Both the position numbers and the translations under genes were made by a program. A stretch of 64,000 bases of DNA from Zooshikella ganghwensis DSM 15267 (GTDB lineage: Bacteria > Pseudomonadota > Gammaproteobacteria > Pseudomonadales > Zooshikellaceae). Position 1 is the stretch's first letter, and each line of letters opens with the position of its first letter. A model generated the notes under the pieces. The model did no database searches and had not been told where the DNA came from. It saw only the letters and a program-made list of their open reading frames with translations. Where the stretch lies: assembly GCF_000428585.1 (NCBI RefSeq), contig NZ_AUAF01000004.1, positions 36,968 through 100,967 on the forward strand, read 5' to 3'. Of the stretch, positions 20,701 to 28,958 are shown piece by piece.

Positions 20701-21537
20701 TTCATTATCAGCTTTAGCAACGTAATACAGTAGATTTTTAAGAAGCTCATCAGGGGCTGTCTGGTTTAACGACTCAGGTCCCTCTTCTGTAACCCGTTTT
20801 AGCTCAATATCAATTTGTCTGAGTAACGCCCTTATGGTTGAGCTGTTATGGATTGATCCATTATTAAGTCCATCAATTACCCCAGATGCAATCCACCAAA
20901 GTTGTCCCAGTGGGGTTTTCATGAATAACTGCTCAAGCCGATTGAAAACCTTTGCCATATAACCTAGGTTTTCGGCCATGTGCTGGTCTCGTAAAATACC
21001 CACCATGGCAAACTGATACATCTGCCGAAGCTTGCGCACCAGTGTATTGAAACTTTCCCCCTGTAACTTGGCTAAAGCAGCGTCACTCAGTTTAGGATTT
21101 TTTTGGCTTAAATCAGGCGAAAACAGTGATGTTTCAGAAAGTAGGCTTTCACCACGAGCAGCTCGAATATCATTTAGAATAGGTAGCAGAATAACAGGCA
21201 AATCTCGGCGTCCACTTTGGACCCGGTCCAGGTACATTGGCAGCTGTAACATCGCCTGCATCAATACTTCGTGCGCTTCCCCCTTGTTAGTCACCGCTTC
21301 ATCTAACAATCCTTTAGCGAGTGCTTCCATTTCTTCAGCAAGCAAAGCAGCACCATAAAACTCCACCATTTGCAACGTTCCATGCACCTGGTGTATGTAA
21401 TTCAAACAAAAGCGAAGCTTGGTAGAATCCTGGGGGTTTTCCGCATAAGCCTCTAACGCTTGGCGTGCCTGTTTAAGCGTTTCTTCTATCTCACCTTTAA
21501 CCCAGTCCAGGGCTACATAGTCGTGGCGATCACCCAT
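14788..21537 (-). CDS. chpA: ChpA, giant multi-Hpt CheA-type hybrid sensor kinase
   Basis: Central kinase of the Pil-Chp system, passing phosphate to PilG and PilH. About 2249 residues. A weak N-terminal helical Hpt-like segment (IHQVHGTLQM) is followed by four canonical phosphotransfer sites with HTLKG, near residues 714, 966, 1336 and 1517. A further site near 1105 has ETLAKG where HTLKG is expected. Acidic proline/glutamate linkers separate them. Then come the dimerisation helices (VPADLLESLVNLAGE, about 1643), the ATPase (LRNAIDHG, DDGSG, GRGVGMDVV, about 1829-1930), the CheW domain (about 1965-2095) and a receiver (VVDDS about 2131, LLDIEMP about 2177). GGAG five bases before the ATG at 21537 supports this start; an ATG at 21555 touching the pilK stop is the alternative. 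Confidence 0.95.
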   Translation of the reverse strand: MGDRHDYVALDWVKGEIEETLKQARQALEAYAENPQDSTKLRFCLNYIHQVHGTLQMVEFYGAALLAEEMEALAKGLLDEAVTNKGEAHEVLMQAMLQLPMYLDRVQSGRRDLPVILLPILNDIRAARGESLLSETSLFSPDLSQKNPKLSDAALAKLQGESFNTLVRKLRQMYQFAMVGILRDQHMAENLGYMAKVFNRLEQLFMKTPLGQLWWIASGVIDGLNNGSIHNSSTIRALLRQIDIELKRVTEEGPESLNQTAPDELLKNLLYYVAKADNETPRIRALKEAFNLVEALPDEDTLNQERDLFSGPDKEAMASVVTVLTDELTSIKEALDLFVRSDRHDITNFKEQVPVLKRIADTIAVLGLGIPRKVLMEQLDIMQQMVAGNREMDDAALMDIAGSLLYVEATLTGIVDSSTGKPRVTESVVPVSEMSEAHEAVIREARNGLEQAKDAIIEFIASQWNHQNLVNVPEVLDAVRGGLIMIPLERAATLIAACRRYVKEQLLDKQQVPQWQALDTLADAITSVEYYLERLAEGNTSQNELILDVAEESLVHLGFSSDDLRQPPVRPEAEVLAEAEARQAIEAADTSGEEDEGPVLKEPEELEEAEALYPEEDVETQEEIEDIALEEVAPAESAEDVFEAPAAEPEPVTVTAEPAPVDEEEESLIDDEVIEIFIEEAGEVLETINEYLPKWQSNLDDADARGEVRRAFHTLKGSGRLVGATVVGELAWAIENMLNRIIDNTISISDDHFDLVRRVTGRLPGLVKDFENQQQKQTPDVDAFVAEAEAYAKGLPFEKPVEAETFPEELMAEPVISEDDFAEEQAALEAEELAEDEIIWESAVESFIMDEQELPADEDEEEIKAESVEEIEEIPLPEQEDGSVAEELELLQMGLTEEDIPATDEVAEEVEVSLPSEAAPEFDPVLLDIFHDEAVSHFATVKQFVAQYHEAQQPIAIDEALQRALHTLKGSAHMAGVICIAQLVSPLEQLIKDLRANLVKADHEVALILQRAGELGETALASMKANPLMELDGLDQFLQDVDQIQRRLFAEDASEDEAVEQDTQVISMFLAEGMEVLLDAGEILEEWSRNPVAGDELNMLLEELETLAKGAEIAELDPVAELCEALIDAYKAVVEGQCPLSDDFFKAVRDGHEQLISMMDSIAAVQTVEPATDCIQQLHRLTAEEDVESFEIAEPAMPEVEEVDLNADLEESLSLDEETLPIIEVDTDIDMGLPEEELETLNIEAEEIPEEPIQLGELGEEALEVSTQEPEPVEQPAAPVVTQEEKGPLIDPELVEIFLEEAGDIMESTASSLQKWIENPESTMEVKELQRDLHTLKGGARMAEITQIGDFSHELEFIYEGLSDGRLKTETPLFDLLLACHDLLADMLDELKTQGYCRNVDWLIDALKTYRANPDSGIPNIHKLLSQTSELEQTSPPKPELEQAPLVTGELAEASPHEPAVAQDLDDLALADTDVLDIFLEEAVDLVDGVERSTDAWRKDPANGQYADELLRLLHTLKGGARLAGLSKLGDFTHEFEMFITQAQNRLPDLEGAFFADVFTRQDKLQTHVDHVKKHMSGEAPVVAEKATPAAAEPSAEILPFTPKTKAVEPVSPGDTMPAKVKPISAAKRAAGKARQPQEMVKVPADLLESLVNLAGETSISRGRVEQQISDISFTLEEMHTTIERVREQLRRLDIETQTQIISKHEAEAASMALEFDPLEMDQYSELTQLSRSLFESASDLMDLKEALVDKNRDAETLLLQQARVNTELQEGLMQTRMVPFNRLMPRLRRIVRQISSELDKQVEFNVENAEGEMDRTVLERMVAPLEHMLRNAIDHGIEPEEQRKASGKEAVGQVALSLSREGGDILLEMSDDGSGVNLDAVRAKAIERGLMDPDADLSDNEILQFILEAGFSTARAVTQISGRGVGMDVVHSEIKQLGGSVTIHSTPGKGTTFRVRLPFTVSVNRALMVYIGEDLYAIPLNSIEGVVRVSPYELEAYYEDDAPDFEYAGQDYKLKYLGDLLHRSGKPNLQGALAPLPVILTRGAEHSVALQVDSLAGSREIVVKSLGFQFASLPGVSGATILGDGRVVIILDVVALIRSDYAHQGLLLTAEVVAEEIEVPAQVERIPLVMVVDDSVTVRKVTSRLLERNGYEVLLARDGVEAISLLQDRKPDVMLLDIEMPRMDGFEVASTVRNDRRLKSVPIIMITSRTGEKHRERALAIGVNEYLGKPFQEGPLLETIERMVKTDA

Positions 21538-21554
21538 AACTACTCCACTTGTCA

Positions 21555-22418
21555 TCAATTCGCCGCCTTATGCTTGATAAAAGCTAAAGCACGATCAGTG
21601 TATGCGCGCCGCAGATCTGAGTGCTTCCAATCTACAATTTCCCCTAGCCCTAGTACCAATAACCCCCCTGGTACTAACCGCTCAACTAGGCAATTCACGA
21701 TCATTTTGCGCCGCCAACGCCGGAAATAAATCAGTAGGTTTTGGCAAAAAATAATATCCATACCGTACATTGGGGCCTTATTAAGCTCCAAAACATTGAC
21801 TCGGGCAAAACAAACCCGTTCTTTAAGTCCTGGATTTACCTCAAATTTTTGCTGTCCAATACTTCTAAAGTATCGATCACGAATGTCTGAATCTATATTT
21901 TCTAGTTTACGCTGACTATAGATTCCCTGCCTGGCTTTAGCCAAAGCAGGTACACTAATATCCGTTCCAGTTACACCAAAATATTGAGATTTGCCTTGTT
22001 CGCCGAGAACTGCATTTGCGAGCATCGCTAGAGAATATGGCTCTTCACCGGTTGCGCAGCCAACACTCCAAATTTCAATAGGTTTGTTGAACTCGCTTAC
22101 ACGCTGGCTTAAGTACTCTTCAACAACTTCAAAGGAAGGACGGTGCCGAAAGAAGCTGGTTTCCTGAACAGTTAAGCGATCTACAAGGGTTGTCCACTCT
22201 TGTGCCGCTGCTGGGCCATTCATAATCTCTTCAAAATAGGTCTGGTAATCTGAATAGCCGAGCTCACGCATGCGTATACCAACACTGGTTTGTAAAAACG
22301 ACTTTCTTTGCTCAGATATACGCATGCCAGTCCTATCTTCAAGAAGAGACTGCCACTGCTCAAACTGTTGCTGGTCCATGTCAGGCAGTGACTGCATTGA
22401 CCAATCTTTAGTTATCAT
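21555..22418 (-). CDS. pilK: CheR-type chemoreceptor methyltransferase PilK
   Basis: Uses S-adenosylmethionine to methylate glutamates on PilJ, opposing ChpB. The N-terminal all-helical CheR domain includes RKSFLQTSVGIRMRELGYSDYQTYF and RLTVQETSFFRH (the family's E-T-x-F-F-R motif). The catalytic domain has IEIWSVGCATGEEPYSLAML, where SAM binds, FGVTGTDIS, and MDIIFCQNLLIYF. It is 287 residues from the ATG at 22418; a GTG two codons earlier is possible. The stop codon overlaps an ATG that could start chpA, so coupling is likely. Confidence 0.93.
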   Translation of the reverse strand: MITKDWSMQSLPDMDQQQFEQWQSLLEDRTGMRISEQRKSFLQTSVGIRMRELGYSDYQTYFEEIMNGPAAAQEWTTLVDRLTVQETSFFRHRPSFEVVEEYLSQRVSEFNKPIEIWSVGCATGEEPYSLAMLANAVLGEQGKSQYFGVTGTDISVPALAKARQGIYSQRKLENIDSDIRDRYFRSIGQQKFEVNPGLKERVCFARVNVLELNKAPMYGMDIIFCQNLLIYFRRWRRKMIVNCLVERLVPGGLLVLGLGEIVDWKHSDLRRAYTDRALAFIKHKAAN

Positions 22419-22483
22419 GCTCACTTACTTCAGGCGACCCACCTTTGAATTAAACTAAACAGTGTTATAAACCAAAGGGACTA

Positions 22484-24511
22484 TTAACCCTCTGGCAGCT
22501 TAAAGCCTGCTACCGATTTACGCATTTCAGTAGCCAGTTCAGCAAGGTGTCCGATAGAGTTAGCAGTCGCATTGGTACCCGCAGAGGTTTGAGCTGTAAT
22601 CTCTTGAATAACGTTCATCGTATTAGAGATATGACCTGCAGATGAGGCCTGTTGACGTGCTGCGTTAGAAATGTTTTGAATCAAGTCAGCAAGGTTTTTC
22701 GATACTTTCTCGATCTCTTCTAGTGCCACACCCGCGTCTTGTGCGAGGCGAGCACCTTTAACCACTTCTGAAGTCGTTTGCTCCATCGAGATTACCGCTT
22801 CGTTGGTATCTGTCTGAATGGTTTTAACCAACGCTTCGATCTGTTTGGTTGCCGCAGATGCACGTTCCGCCAAGCGCTGTACCTCGTCGGCAACCACCGC
22901 GAAACCACGCCCTGCGTCCCCTGCCATCGATGCCTGAATCGCCGCATTCAATGCCAGAATGTTCGTTTGGTCAGCGATGTCATTGATCAACGATACGATA
23001 TCACCGATTTCCTGAGATGACTCACCCAGACGCTTGATACGCTTAGAAGTATCTTGAATCTGTTCACGAATGGTATCCATGCCGGCAATGGTATTCTGTA
23101 CAACCTCATTACCTTTGTTCGCGATCGCCACCGACCGCTCCGCTACCGCAGCAGACTCAGAAGCGTTAGCCGATACCTGGTCAATCGACACAGCCATCTC
23201 ATTAACCGCTGCGGAAGCACCTGCAATCTCTTGAGCCTGGTGCTCTGCGGCTTCAGCAAGATGCATCGCTGTTGCTTGGGTTTCTTGTGCAGCTGAAGCC
23301 ACTTGTACTGCTGTATTATTGATGGTTGCAACCAGCTGCCTTAGCTGGTCAATAGAGAAGTTGATAGAGTCTGCAATCGCACCTGTGAAGTCTTCTGTTA
23401 CCGTAGCCGATACAGTTAAGTCACCATCAGCCAGGTCAGCTAGCTCATCCAGCAGTCGCAGGATAGCCGCCTGGTTTTGTTCGTTATGCTCTGCTTGCTC
23501 TTGCAAACGCTGGCGAGTATCACGAACCATAACCAAACCAATCAAGACAATTGATAGTACGGCCAGCAAGCCAAATAGTGCACCCGTTTGGGTACTGATA
23601 ACCCGCTCACCCTCCAAGCCTTCAAACAGGTTTACTAACTTAGATGCTTCTTGGAGTAGCTGCTGAGAATCAGCAAAAATTTGGTCAGACGCTTCACGGA
23701 CCTGAAATAACTCTGGGGATGTTTCAAGGATTTCATCCACACTACCATCAACAAACTCAAACAAATCAGAAATTTCATTCAGTCGGTCAATAGCTTCACT
23801 ATCACTCACTCGGGTAATACCTAACTCACTGTCGCCATTTATCATCCCGCGTAATACACGACCAAACAAACTCGCATCACGACCGAAGCTGTCTGCTGCC
23901 ATAACTGAGTCTTCGGTACCTTCTAGAACTTTGTTTACACTACCTAGGATACGTTCTGCTAACCAGGATTGCTTTTGTGCCAGTGCAACCTGACCAGCCG
24001 GGGCATTGGTTTCCAGCAGAATTTCTACTACCTCATCATATTCAATTTGCAGCTGTGGGACTGTTTCAGATAAGGTGCCTGCTACATCATGAAGAGAGAG
24101 TACAGTATCTTCTGTATTCATGATGTCATTCGCGTTTTTACTCACCCGCTGCCATATTCCTGCAAGGGAGTTCATCTGCTGATTGAGTGTATCTGAATTT
24201 TGCTGCTCTACCGCAGGGAGGTCATCAGATCCCTTCTGCAAGGTAGTAAAGCTTACATTGAAGGCATCATGGGCAGTACGTAGCAGTTTAAACGCATCAC
24301 TCTTACCCGCTGCAGCCTCTGTAGAGTTTTTTGCTATCTGCTGAGAAAGTACCCGCAACTCCCCTGAGTGACCTATATATTCCTTGTCTTCAGAGGCTTT
24401 ATTATTTACGTAAAGGAAGTTTGCGATCATCGCAACTAATGAGACAATTAACAGCACAAACAATGCAGCGATTATTTGGCTGGTTTGGTTCTTCGCAGAT
24501 ATACCCTTCAT
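22484..24511 (-). CDS. pilJ: PilJ, methyl-accepting receptor of the Pil-Chp system
   Basis: Inner-membrane chemoreceptor that senses pilus or surface signals and controls ChpA. One membrane helix lies at about 12-34 and a second at about 308-327. Between them is a long helical periplasmic region with PilJ-type repeats. A HAMP segment ([19 protein letters not shown]) follows the second helix. The signalling domain contains the highly conserved hairpin tip ([17 protein letters not shown], then [18 protein letters not shown]). The 675 residues are near the P. aeruginosa length. The C-terminus lacks a CheR-tethering pentapeptide, as usual for PilJ. It lies between pilI and pilK. Confidence 0.95.
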   Translation of the reverse strand: MKGISAKNQTSQIIAALFVLLIVSLVAMIANFLYVNNKASEDKEYIGHSGELRVLSQQIAKNSTEAAAGKSDAFKLLRTAHDAFNVSFTTLQKGSDDLPAVEQQNSDTLNQQMNSLAGIWQRVSKNANDIMNTEDTVLSLHDVAGTLSETVPQLQIEYDEVVEILLETNAPAGQVALAQKQSWLAERILGSVNKVLEGTEDSVMAADSFGRDASLFGRVLRGMINGDSELGITRVSDSEAIDRLNEISDLFEFVDGSVDEILETSPELFQVREASDQIFADSQQLLQEASKLVNLFEGLEGERVISTQTGALFGLLAVLSIVLIGLVMVRDTRQRLQEQAEHNEQNQAAILRLLDELADLADGDLTVSATVTEDFTGAIADSINFSIDQLRQLVATINNTAVQVASAAQETQATAMHLAEAAEHQAQEIAGASAAVNEMAVSIDQVSANASESAAVAERSVAIANKGNEVVQNTIAGMDTIREQIQDTSKRIKRLGESSQEIGDIVSLINDIADQTNILALNAAIQASMAGDAGRGFAVVADEVQRLAERASAATKQIEALVKTIQTDTNEAVISMEQTTSEVVKGARLAQDAGVALEEIEKVSKNLADLIQNISNAARQQASSAGHISNTMNVIQEITAQTSAGTNATANSIGHLAELATEMRKSVAGFKLPEG

Positions 24512-24612
24512 ATGTATTTGGCCCCCACATGGCCTACAGCTTCTTGTTATGGCACAGTGTTAAACAAAATAATGGTGGTTACGCCACCTGCTGCTTCCTA
24601 CTACTTCAATTC

Positions 24613-25155
24613 CTATACAGCAACTTTTGAAAAGCTTGGGTGCTCTGCCAGAGCATACAGGCTAAAAATCAGCCAGCGACCATCTTCTCTTTCATAAGAG
24701 CCCGTCAGAAATGACTGAAATGGCTCTGGTGTGCTGCGTGGTATTTGGTCTGAGTAGCCATCAACAGGGAAATGCTGCATCCCCATAACCTCATCAACCA
24801 CTAATCCGCTAAACAGTTCACCATGTTCAACAACCAGTATACGCCGGCTTTTTCGTGCTGAAGCCAGCTGGTGTCCAAGAAAAGTTGGTAAATCCATTAT
24901 GGGTAACAGTCGTCCACGAACATTCGCGATTCCCTTTACCCAACTTTGTACTCCTGGCAATTGAGTATAGTTAGGAACTGGTAAGATTTCTGCCACTTCA
25001 CCCATTGGGGCCACAAAGTTCAAGTTAGCAAGACGGAAACCTATTCCACTCCACTGGGCTTTAACTTCGGTTTGGGCTGGAAGACCTGCCGCATGTTGAC
25101 GGCAACGCCTAGCAATTGATTGAAGAAGCTCAAAAGGATGTTGCACTTCTGACAT
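24613..25155 (-). CDS. pilI: CheW-like adaptor PilI
   Basis: Links the PilJ receptor to the ChpA kinase. It is 180 residues with one CheW domain: WSGIGFRLANLNFVAPMGEVAEIL near residue 35, then WVKGIANVRGRLLPIMDLPTFLG, ending in GRWLIFSLYALAEHPSF. The first 30 residues are a short helical lead with QHPFELLQSIARRCR. It sits 27 bases after pilH and about 100 bases before pilJ, in the canonical pilGHIJK order. Confidence 0.93.
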   Translation of the reverse strand: MSEVQHPFELLQSIARRCRQHAAGLPAQTEVKAQWSGIGFRLANLNFVAPMGEVAEILPVPNYTQLPGVQSWVKGIANVRGRLLPIMDLPTFLGHQLASARKSRRILVVEHGELFSGLVVDEVMGMQHFPVDGYSDQIPRSTPEPFQSFLTGSYEREDGRWLIFSLYALAEHPSFSKVAV

Positions 25156-25181
25156 GATTTAAACCACTCTAACAACCAGCC

Positions 25182-25541
25182 TCAAAGTACATTATTGAGT
25201 GTTTTCACTAAAACAGATTCCTCGACAGGTTTCGTAAGATAATCTTTTGCCCCCTGACGTTTACCCCATACGCGATCTGTCTCCTGATCTTTTGTCGTAA
25301 CAATAATCACAGGTATATGACTAGTGTTGGGATCTTTCGTCAACTGTCGTGTAGCCTGAAAACCATTTAATCCAGGCATTACAATATCCATTAATACGGC
25401 ATCTGGCTTCTGATCTCGCGCAAGAGCAACACCATCAGCTCCGTTGTCAGCCTCCAGGACTTCGTGGCCGTGCTTTTCTAACATTTCTTTAAGCTTGTAC
25501 CGTTCAGTAGGAGAGTCTTCAACAATTAGTACTCGAGCCAT
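25182..25541 (-). CDS. pilH: response regulator PilH (single receiver)
   Basis: CheY-like receiver of the Pil-Chp system, in P. aeruginosa linked to PilT-driven retraction and to phosphate-sink behaviour. From the ATG at 25541 it is 119 residues, starting MARVLIVEDSPTERYKL. The phosphoacceptor aspartate is in AVLMDIVMPGLNG, and the threonine and lysine are in IIVTTKD and YLTKPVEES. GGGGGA three bases before this ATG decides the start; the longer reading frame upstream adds 11 non-family residues. It lies 76 bases downstream of pilG. Confidence 0.95.
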   Translation of the reverse strand: MARVLIVEDSPTERYKLKEMLEKHGHEVLEADNGADGVALARDQKPDAVLMDIVMPGLNGFQATRQLTKDPNTSHIPVIIVTTKDQETDRVWGKRQGAKDYLTKPVEESVLVKTLNNVL

Positions 25542-25616
25542 AAATCCCCCAGCTACAAACATTACCAAAACCACTCCGAAATAAAGGAATGGCTCTTAAA
25601 AATTACTTACGCCAAA

Positions 25617-26024
25617 TTACGCATTGGCAGAGGCGCTAGAACTCGTGTTGACATGCGCCCGAATCGCCCCAAGCAGCTCTTCTTTACTAAAAGGCTTAGT
25701 GAGGTATTGGTCAGAACCCACAATGCGACCTTTTGCTTTATCAAACAAACCATCTTTGCTTGACAGCATAATCACAGGTGTCGATTTAAATGCACTGTTA
25801 TTTTTGATCAGTGCACAGGTTTGATAACCATCAAGGCGTGGCATCATGATATCAACAAAGATGATGTTTGGCTGCGTATCTGCAATTTTAGCCAGGGCAT
25901 CAAAACCGTCAGTCGCAGTGACGACTGTACACCCAACTTTTTTAAGCAGAGTTTCCGCTGTGCGACGAATAGTCTTACTATCGTCGATCACCATCACCTT
26001 CAAACTCTTAAAATCATCTTCCAT
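25617..26024 (-). CDS. pilG: response regulator PilG (single receiver)
   Basis: CheY-like output of ChpA that in P. aeruginosa promotes pilus extension and raises cAMP. It is 135 residues: KVMVIDDSKTIRRTAETLL with the acidic pocket, then IIFVDIMMPRLDGYQTC with the phosphoacceptor. VIMLSSKDG and YLTKPFSKEELL hold the conserved serine and lysine. The tail is alanine and serine rich. It is the first gene of the pil-chp run, with an upstream spacer of 320 bases shared with gshB. Confidence 0.95.
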   Translation of the reverse strand: MEDDFKSLKVMVIDDSKTIRRTAETLLKKVGCTVVTATDGFDALAKIADTQPNIIFVDIMMPRLDGYQTCALIKNNSAFKSTPVIMLSSKDGLFDKAKGRIVGSDQYLTKPFSKEELLGAIRAHVNTSSSASANA

Positions 26025-26344
26025 ATCTTAAGCCTTCAGCCCAAAGGAAATTACTTTTGTCTCATTCGCAGTGGTTTGACCACTAAAAGTTAGACAGAAT
26101 TCCGTGCCGTCAAATGTTTTAACACACAATCCTAGTGCAATCTATAAGAAACGTTACGTGTTCAACATTCCTTTATTGTAGCCTCTTGACAAGTATATGA
26201 GGGAGCTTCTATTCCTTGAAGCATATTAAGCATATAGCTAGCAACTGTTTACCTTACAAATAGTTTAGCTATCAAATGGCAATAAGGGTAAACTTCATCA
26301 CCTTAAACATATCTTTAAACTGAAGGCAACACTAGGGTGTGTAT
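26025..26344. other. pilG-gshB divergent spacer
   Basis: A 320-base region with no gene. On the plus strand TTGACA at 26186-26191 and TATTCC at 26210-26215 lie 18 bases apart and could be a gshB promoter. On the pilG side AGTGGT-TTG-ACCACT (26069-26083) is a small perfect hairpin in the presumed pilG leader. Nothing else stands out. Confidence 0.5.
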
Positions 26345-27307
26345 ATGACAGTACGGCTCGGAATAGTGATGGACCCTATTAAAACTATCAATTATAAAAA
26401 AGATAGTTCGCTTGCAATGTTAATTGCCGCACAAAAACGCGGCTGGTCCCTATTCTACATGGAGCCTGAAGATATATTCCAAAGCCAAGGACAAAGTATG
26501 GGTATTGCCAGCCCATTAACCGTATTTGAGGATGCTAATCATTGGTTTTCTCTTGAAGAACCTCAGCGCATTGCTTTATCGAGCCTTGATGTAATTCTAA
26601 TGCGTAAAGATCCCCCCTTTGATAATGAGTATATTTATGCGACTTATTTACTAGAACAAGCCCAAAACCAAGGCACCCTGGTTGTTAACAACCCGCAAAG
26701 TCTCAGGGACTGTAATGAAAAATTCTTTGCCACTCAGTTCCCCCAATGTGCACCACCAACCTGTATATCAAGGCGAGTTGATTTACTTAAAGAATTTGCT
26801 GCCAGTTATGGTGATGTTATTTACAAACCTCTAGATGGCATGGGTGGAAGCTCCATTTTTCGGGTACAGCCTAATGACCCCAACTTAAGTGTCATCATTG
26901 AAACACTGACGCTGCATGGTCAGCGACAGATCATGGCACAACAATATATTCCTGAAATAAAAGAAGGCGATAAACGGATTCTACTCATAGACGGTAAGCC
27001 TGTTCCTTATGCGCTTGCACGTGTGCCCGCCAAAGGTGAGCTACGAGGTAATCTAGCAGCAGGCGGCTCTGGGGTTGGTCAACCGCTATCAGAACGAGAC
27101 CTATGGATTGCAGAACAAGTTGGCCCCGTACTACAAGAAAAAGGCCTGATATTTGTAGGTATTGACGTCATTGGCGACTTTTTGACAGAAATAAATGTCA
27201 CAAGCCCTACCTGTATTCGAGAACTTGACGCTATATTTCAATTAGATATCGCTAACGAACTGATGAATTGCATAGAAAAAAAGCTCCAAGCGCGGAGTAC
27301 TTCATAG
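26345..27307 (+). CDS. gshB: glutathione synthetase
   Basis: ATP-grasp ligase that joins gamma-glutamylcysteine and glycine to give glutathione in the cytosol. From the ATG at 26345 it is 320 residues and begins MTVRLGIVMDPI, the family start; AGGG seven bases upstream supports it over the GTG two codons earlier. The middle has MRKDPPFDNEYIYATYLLE and VNNPQSLRDCNEK. The ATP-grasp part has VIYKPLDGMGGSSIFR, GDKRILLIDG and GLIFVGIDVIGDFLTEINVTSPT near the end. It is divergent from pilG, as in Pseudomonas, and followed by tonB. Confidence 0.96.
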   Translation: MTVRLGIVMDPIKTINYKKDSSLAMLIAAQKRGWSLFYMEPEDIFQSQGQSMGIASPLTVFEDANHWFSLEEPQRIALSSLDVILMRKDPPFDNEYIYATYLLEQAQNQGTLVVNNPQSLRDCNEKFFATQFPQCAPPTCISRRVDLLKEFAASYGDVIYKPLDGMGGSSIFRVQPNDPNLSVIIETLTLHGQRQIMAQQYIPEIKEGDKRILLIDGKPVPYALARVPAKGELRGNLAAGGSGVGQPLSERDLWIAEQVGPVLQEKGLIFVGIDVIGDFLTEINVTSPTCIRELDAIFQLDIANELMNCIEKKLQARSTS

Positions 27308-27410
27308 ACTTTTTCATACAGGGTTGGCAAACTTGCTCCCTTTGTATCTGCCTCCTGCAGGTTAATATGGGGCAAGGCGCTTCAAACCAAATGGAAGTAA
27401 ACTAAGCTGG

Positions 27411-28301
27411 ATGAATAACGGTATGGTTCAAGCGAAAACTCTAGTATCTGCCAATGATCGCCTGCTATTTAACCTTTTTATTGCACTCGCAATTCATGCT
27501 GCAATAATTTTGCTTGTAAGCTTTGACTTACCTGAAATAAAGCCTGCGCCTGTTCAGACTCTAGAAATTACTTTGGCCAATTACAAAAGTGATAAAAAAG
27601 TCAAAGATGCTGACTTTTTGGCCCAGGCAAACCAAGAAGGTAGTGGTACCCAAAAAGACAAGGCTCTTCCTACCACGAATCGAAAAGCACAATTTCGTGA
27701 TAACCAGGTAAGGAAAGTCACCCCCCAGCCTCAACCTCAAGCAGCACCAACCCAAGCGCAGCAAAAGTCCAATATTGTCACTACGATTCAAAGTAGTTCA
27801 CAAAAGGTACACAAACAACAGGAAGAAAAAAAGAAGCTTAAGAGAAGCAGTCAAGAAAAAACTCGACAGCGAATCGACTTAAGCTCAGAAATTGCCTCTC
27901 TTGAAGCACAGCTTGATCAGCAAGTTCAAACCTATGCTAAACGCCCAAGAGTACTACGCTTAACAGCTGCATCAACCATGCAGAGTAAAGGAGCTTACTA
28001 TAAAGAAGCATGGCGGCGTAAAGTGGAGCGCGTCGGTAATATTAATTATCCCCAGGAGGCTAGGGAACGTAAGCTGTATGGCAGCCTTCGTTTGCTAGTT
28101 TCAATTAAATCAGATGGTAACATCAAAGATATTAAGGTCATGCAGTCATCAGGCCACAAAGTTCTTGACTCAGCAGCTATCAAAATTGTTAAAGCTGCTG
28201 CCCCTTATCCTCCATTTACAGGCGATCTCAACGATATTGATGAACTAGAGATCATTCGCACCTGGCGGTTTGAGAAAGGTAACTACCTTTCAAGTTTTTA
28301 G
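27411..28301 (+). CDS. tonB: TonB-family energy transducer (TonB3-like)
   Basis: Couples proton motive force at the inner membrane to outer-membrane machinery. One membrane helix lies near residues 22-40 (FNLFIALAIHAAIILLVSF). A charged, proline/glutamine-rich periplasmic spacer follows, and the C-terminal TonB fold has INYPQEARERKLYGSLRLLVSI and PPFTGDLNDIDELEIIRTWRF. In P. aeruginosa the gene at this locus, between gshB and algH, is tonB3, which is required for twitching motility. The neighbouring pil genes fit that. No exbB or exbD is nearby. The start could also be the Met four codons in. Confidence 0.88.
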   Translation: MNNGMVQAKTLVSANDRLLFNLFIALAIHAAIILLVSFDLPEIKPAPVQTLEITLANYKSDKKVKDADFLAQANQEGSGTQKDKALPTTNRKAQFRDNQVRKVTPQPQPQAAPTQAQQKSNIVTTIQSSSQKVHKQQEEKKKLKRSSQEKTRQRIDLSSEIASLEAQLDQQVQTYAKRPRVLRLTAASTMQSKGAYYKEAWRRKVERVGNINYPQEARERKLYGSLRLLVSIKSDGNIKDIKVMQSSGHKVLDSAAIKIVKAAAPYPPFTGDLNDIDELEIIRTWRFEKGNYLSSF

Positions 28302-28354
28302 TTTTTCTTTCGTTGGGGCTTGTATTAAAAGCACTAAGCCCCAATACTTTTAAT

Positions 28355-28930
28355 ATGAACACTTCATCTACCCAAAGCTTCAAGGATCACTTTTTAATTG
28401 CCATGCCGCATTTAAAAGATCCTAACTTTGCTGACTCTGTAACGTATATTTGTGAGCATAACGACCAAGGTGCAATGGGGATCGTTATTAATCGTCCAAC
28501 AGGCTTAACGTTGGATGAAATATTTCGCCAGGTAGGTATTACCCCCTCCCATGGCAATGCTCATATCAGTGATATCATTTGTGCAGGAGGTCCCGTTGAG
28601 CTTGAGCGGGGTTTCGTACTTCACTCTCCCAGTGAAAGTCATTGGGAGGCTACATTGCAAGTTGCTCCTGGCGTCCAACTCACCACATCTAAAGATATAT
28701 TATTAGCCATTGCTCAGAATGAAGGGCCTGAAAATGCGCTTATCGCTTTGGGTTATTCAGGCTGGGATAAAGGCCAGCTGGAACAGGAAATACTCGACAA
28801 CTCATGGCTTGTTTGTAAGGCTGACCCAAATATTCTCTTCAACACACCTATTGGTGATCGATTGAATGCAGCCGTTGCAGCCTTAGGCATTAATCGTAGT
28901 ATGCTCTCGCCCGTTGCCGGCCACGCCTGA
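28355..28930 (+). CDS. yqgE: UPF0301 protein YqgE/AlgH
   Basis: A family of unknown biochemical role, called AlgH in pseudomonads because of an alginate phenotype. From the ATG at 28355 it is 191 residues, the family length. Signature segments are HFLIAMPHLKDPNFADSVTYICEHN, GAMGIVINRPTGL, GGPVELERGFVLHSP and ALGYSGWDKGQLEQEI. The earlier TTG at 28313 would add an atypical lead. It sits just before ruvX, a pairing kept across gammaproteobacteria. Confidence 0.93.
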   Translation: MNTSSTQSFKDHFLIAMPHLKDPNFADSVTYICEHNDQGAMGIVINRPTGLTLDEIFRQVGITPSHGNAHISDIICAGGPVELERGFVLHSPSESHWEATLQVAPGVQLTTSKDILLAIAQNEGPENALIALGYSGWDKGQLEQEILDNSWLVCKADPNILFNTPIGDRLNAAVAALGINRSMLSPVAGHA

Positions 28931-28958
28931 TCCATTTTAGAACACTCCAGACTTTGAA

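Noticed and set aside
13193..26024. A second flagellar-type chemotaxis operon
   Set aside because: Gene order, PilJ receptor and multi-Hpt ChpA identify the type IV pilus system; no flagellar genes are present.
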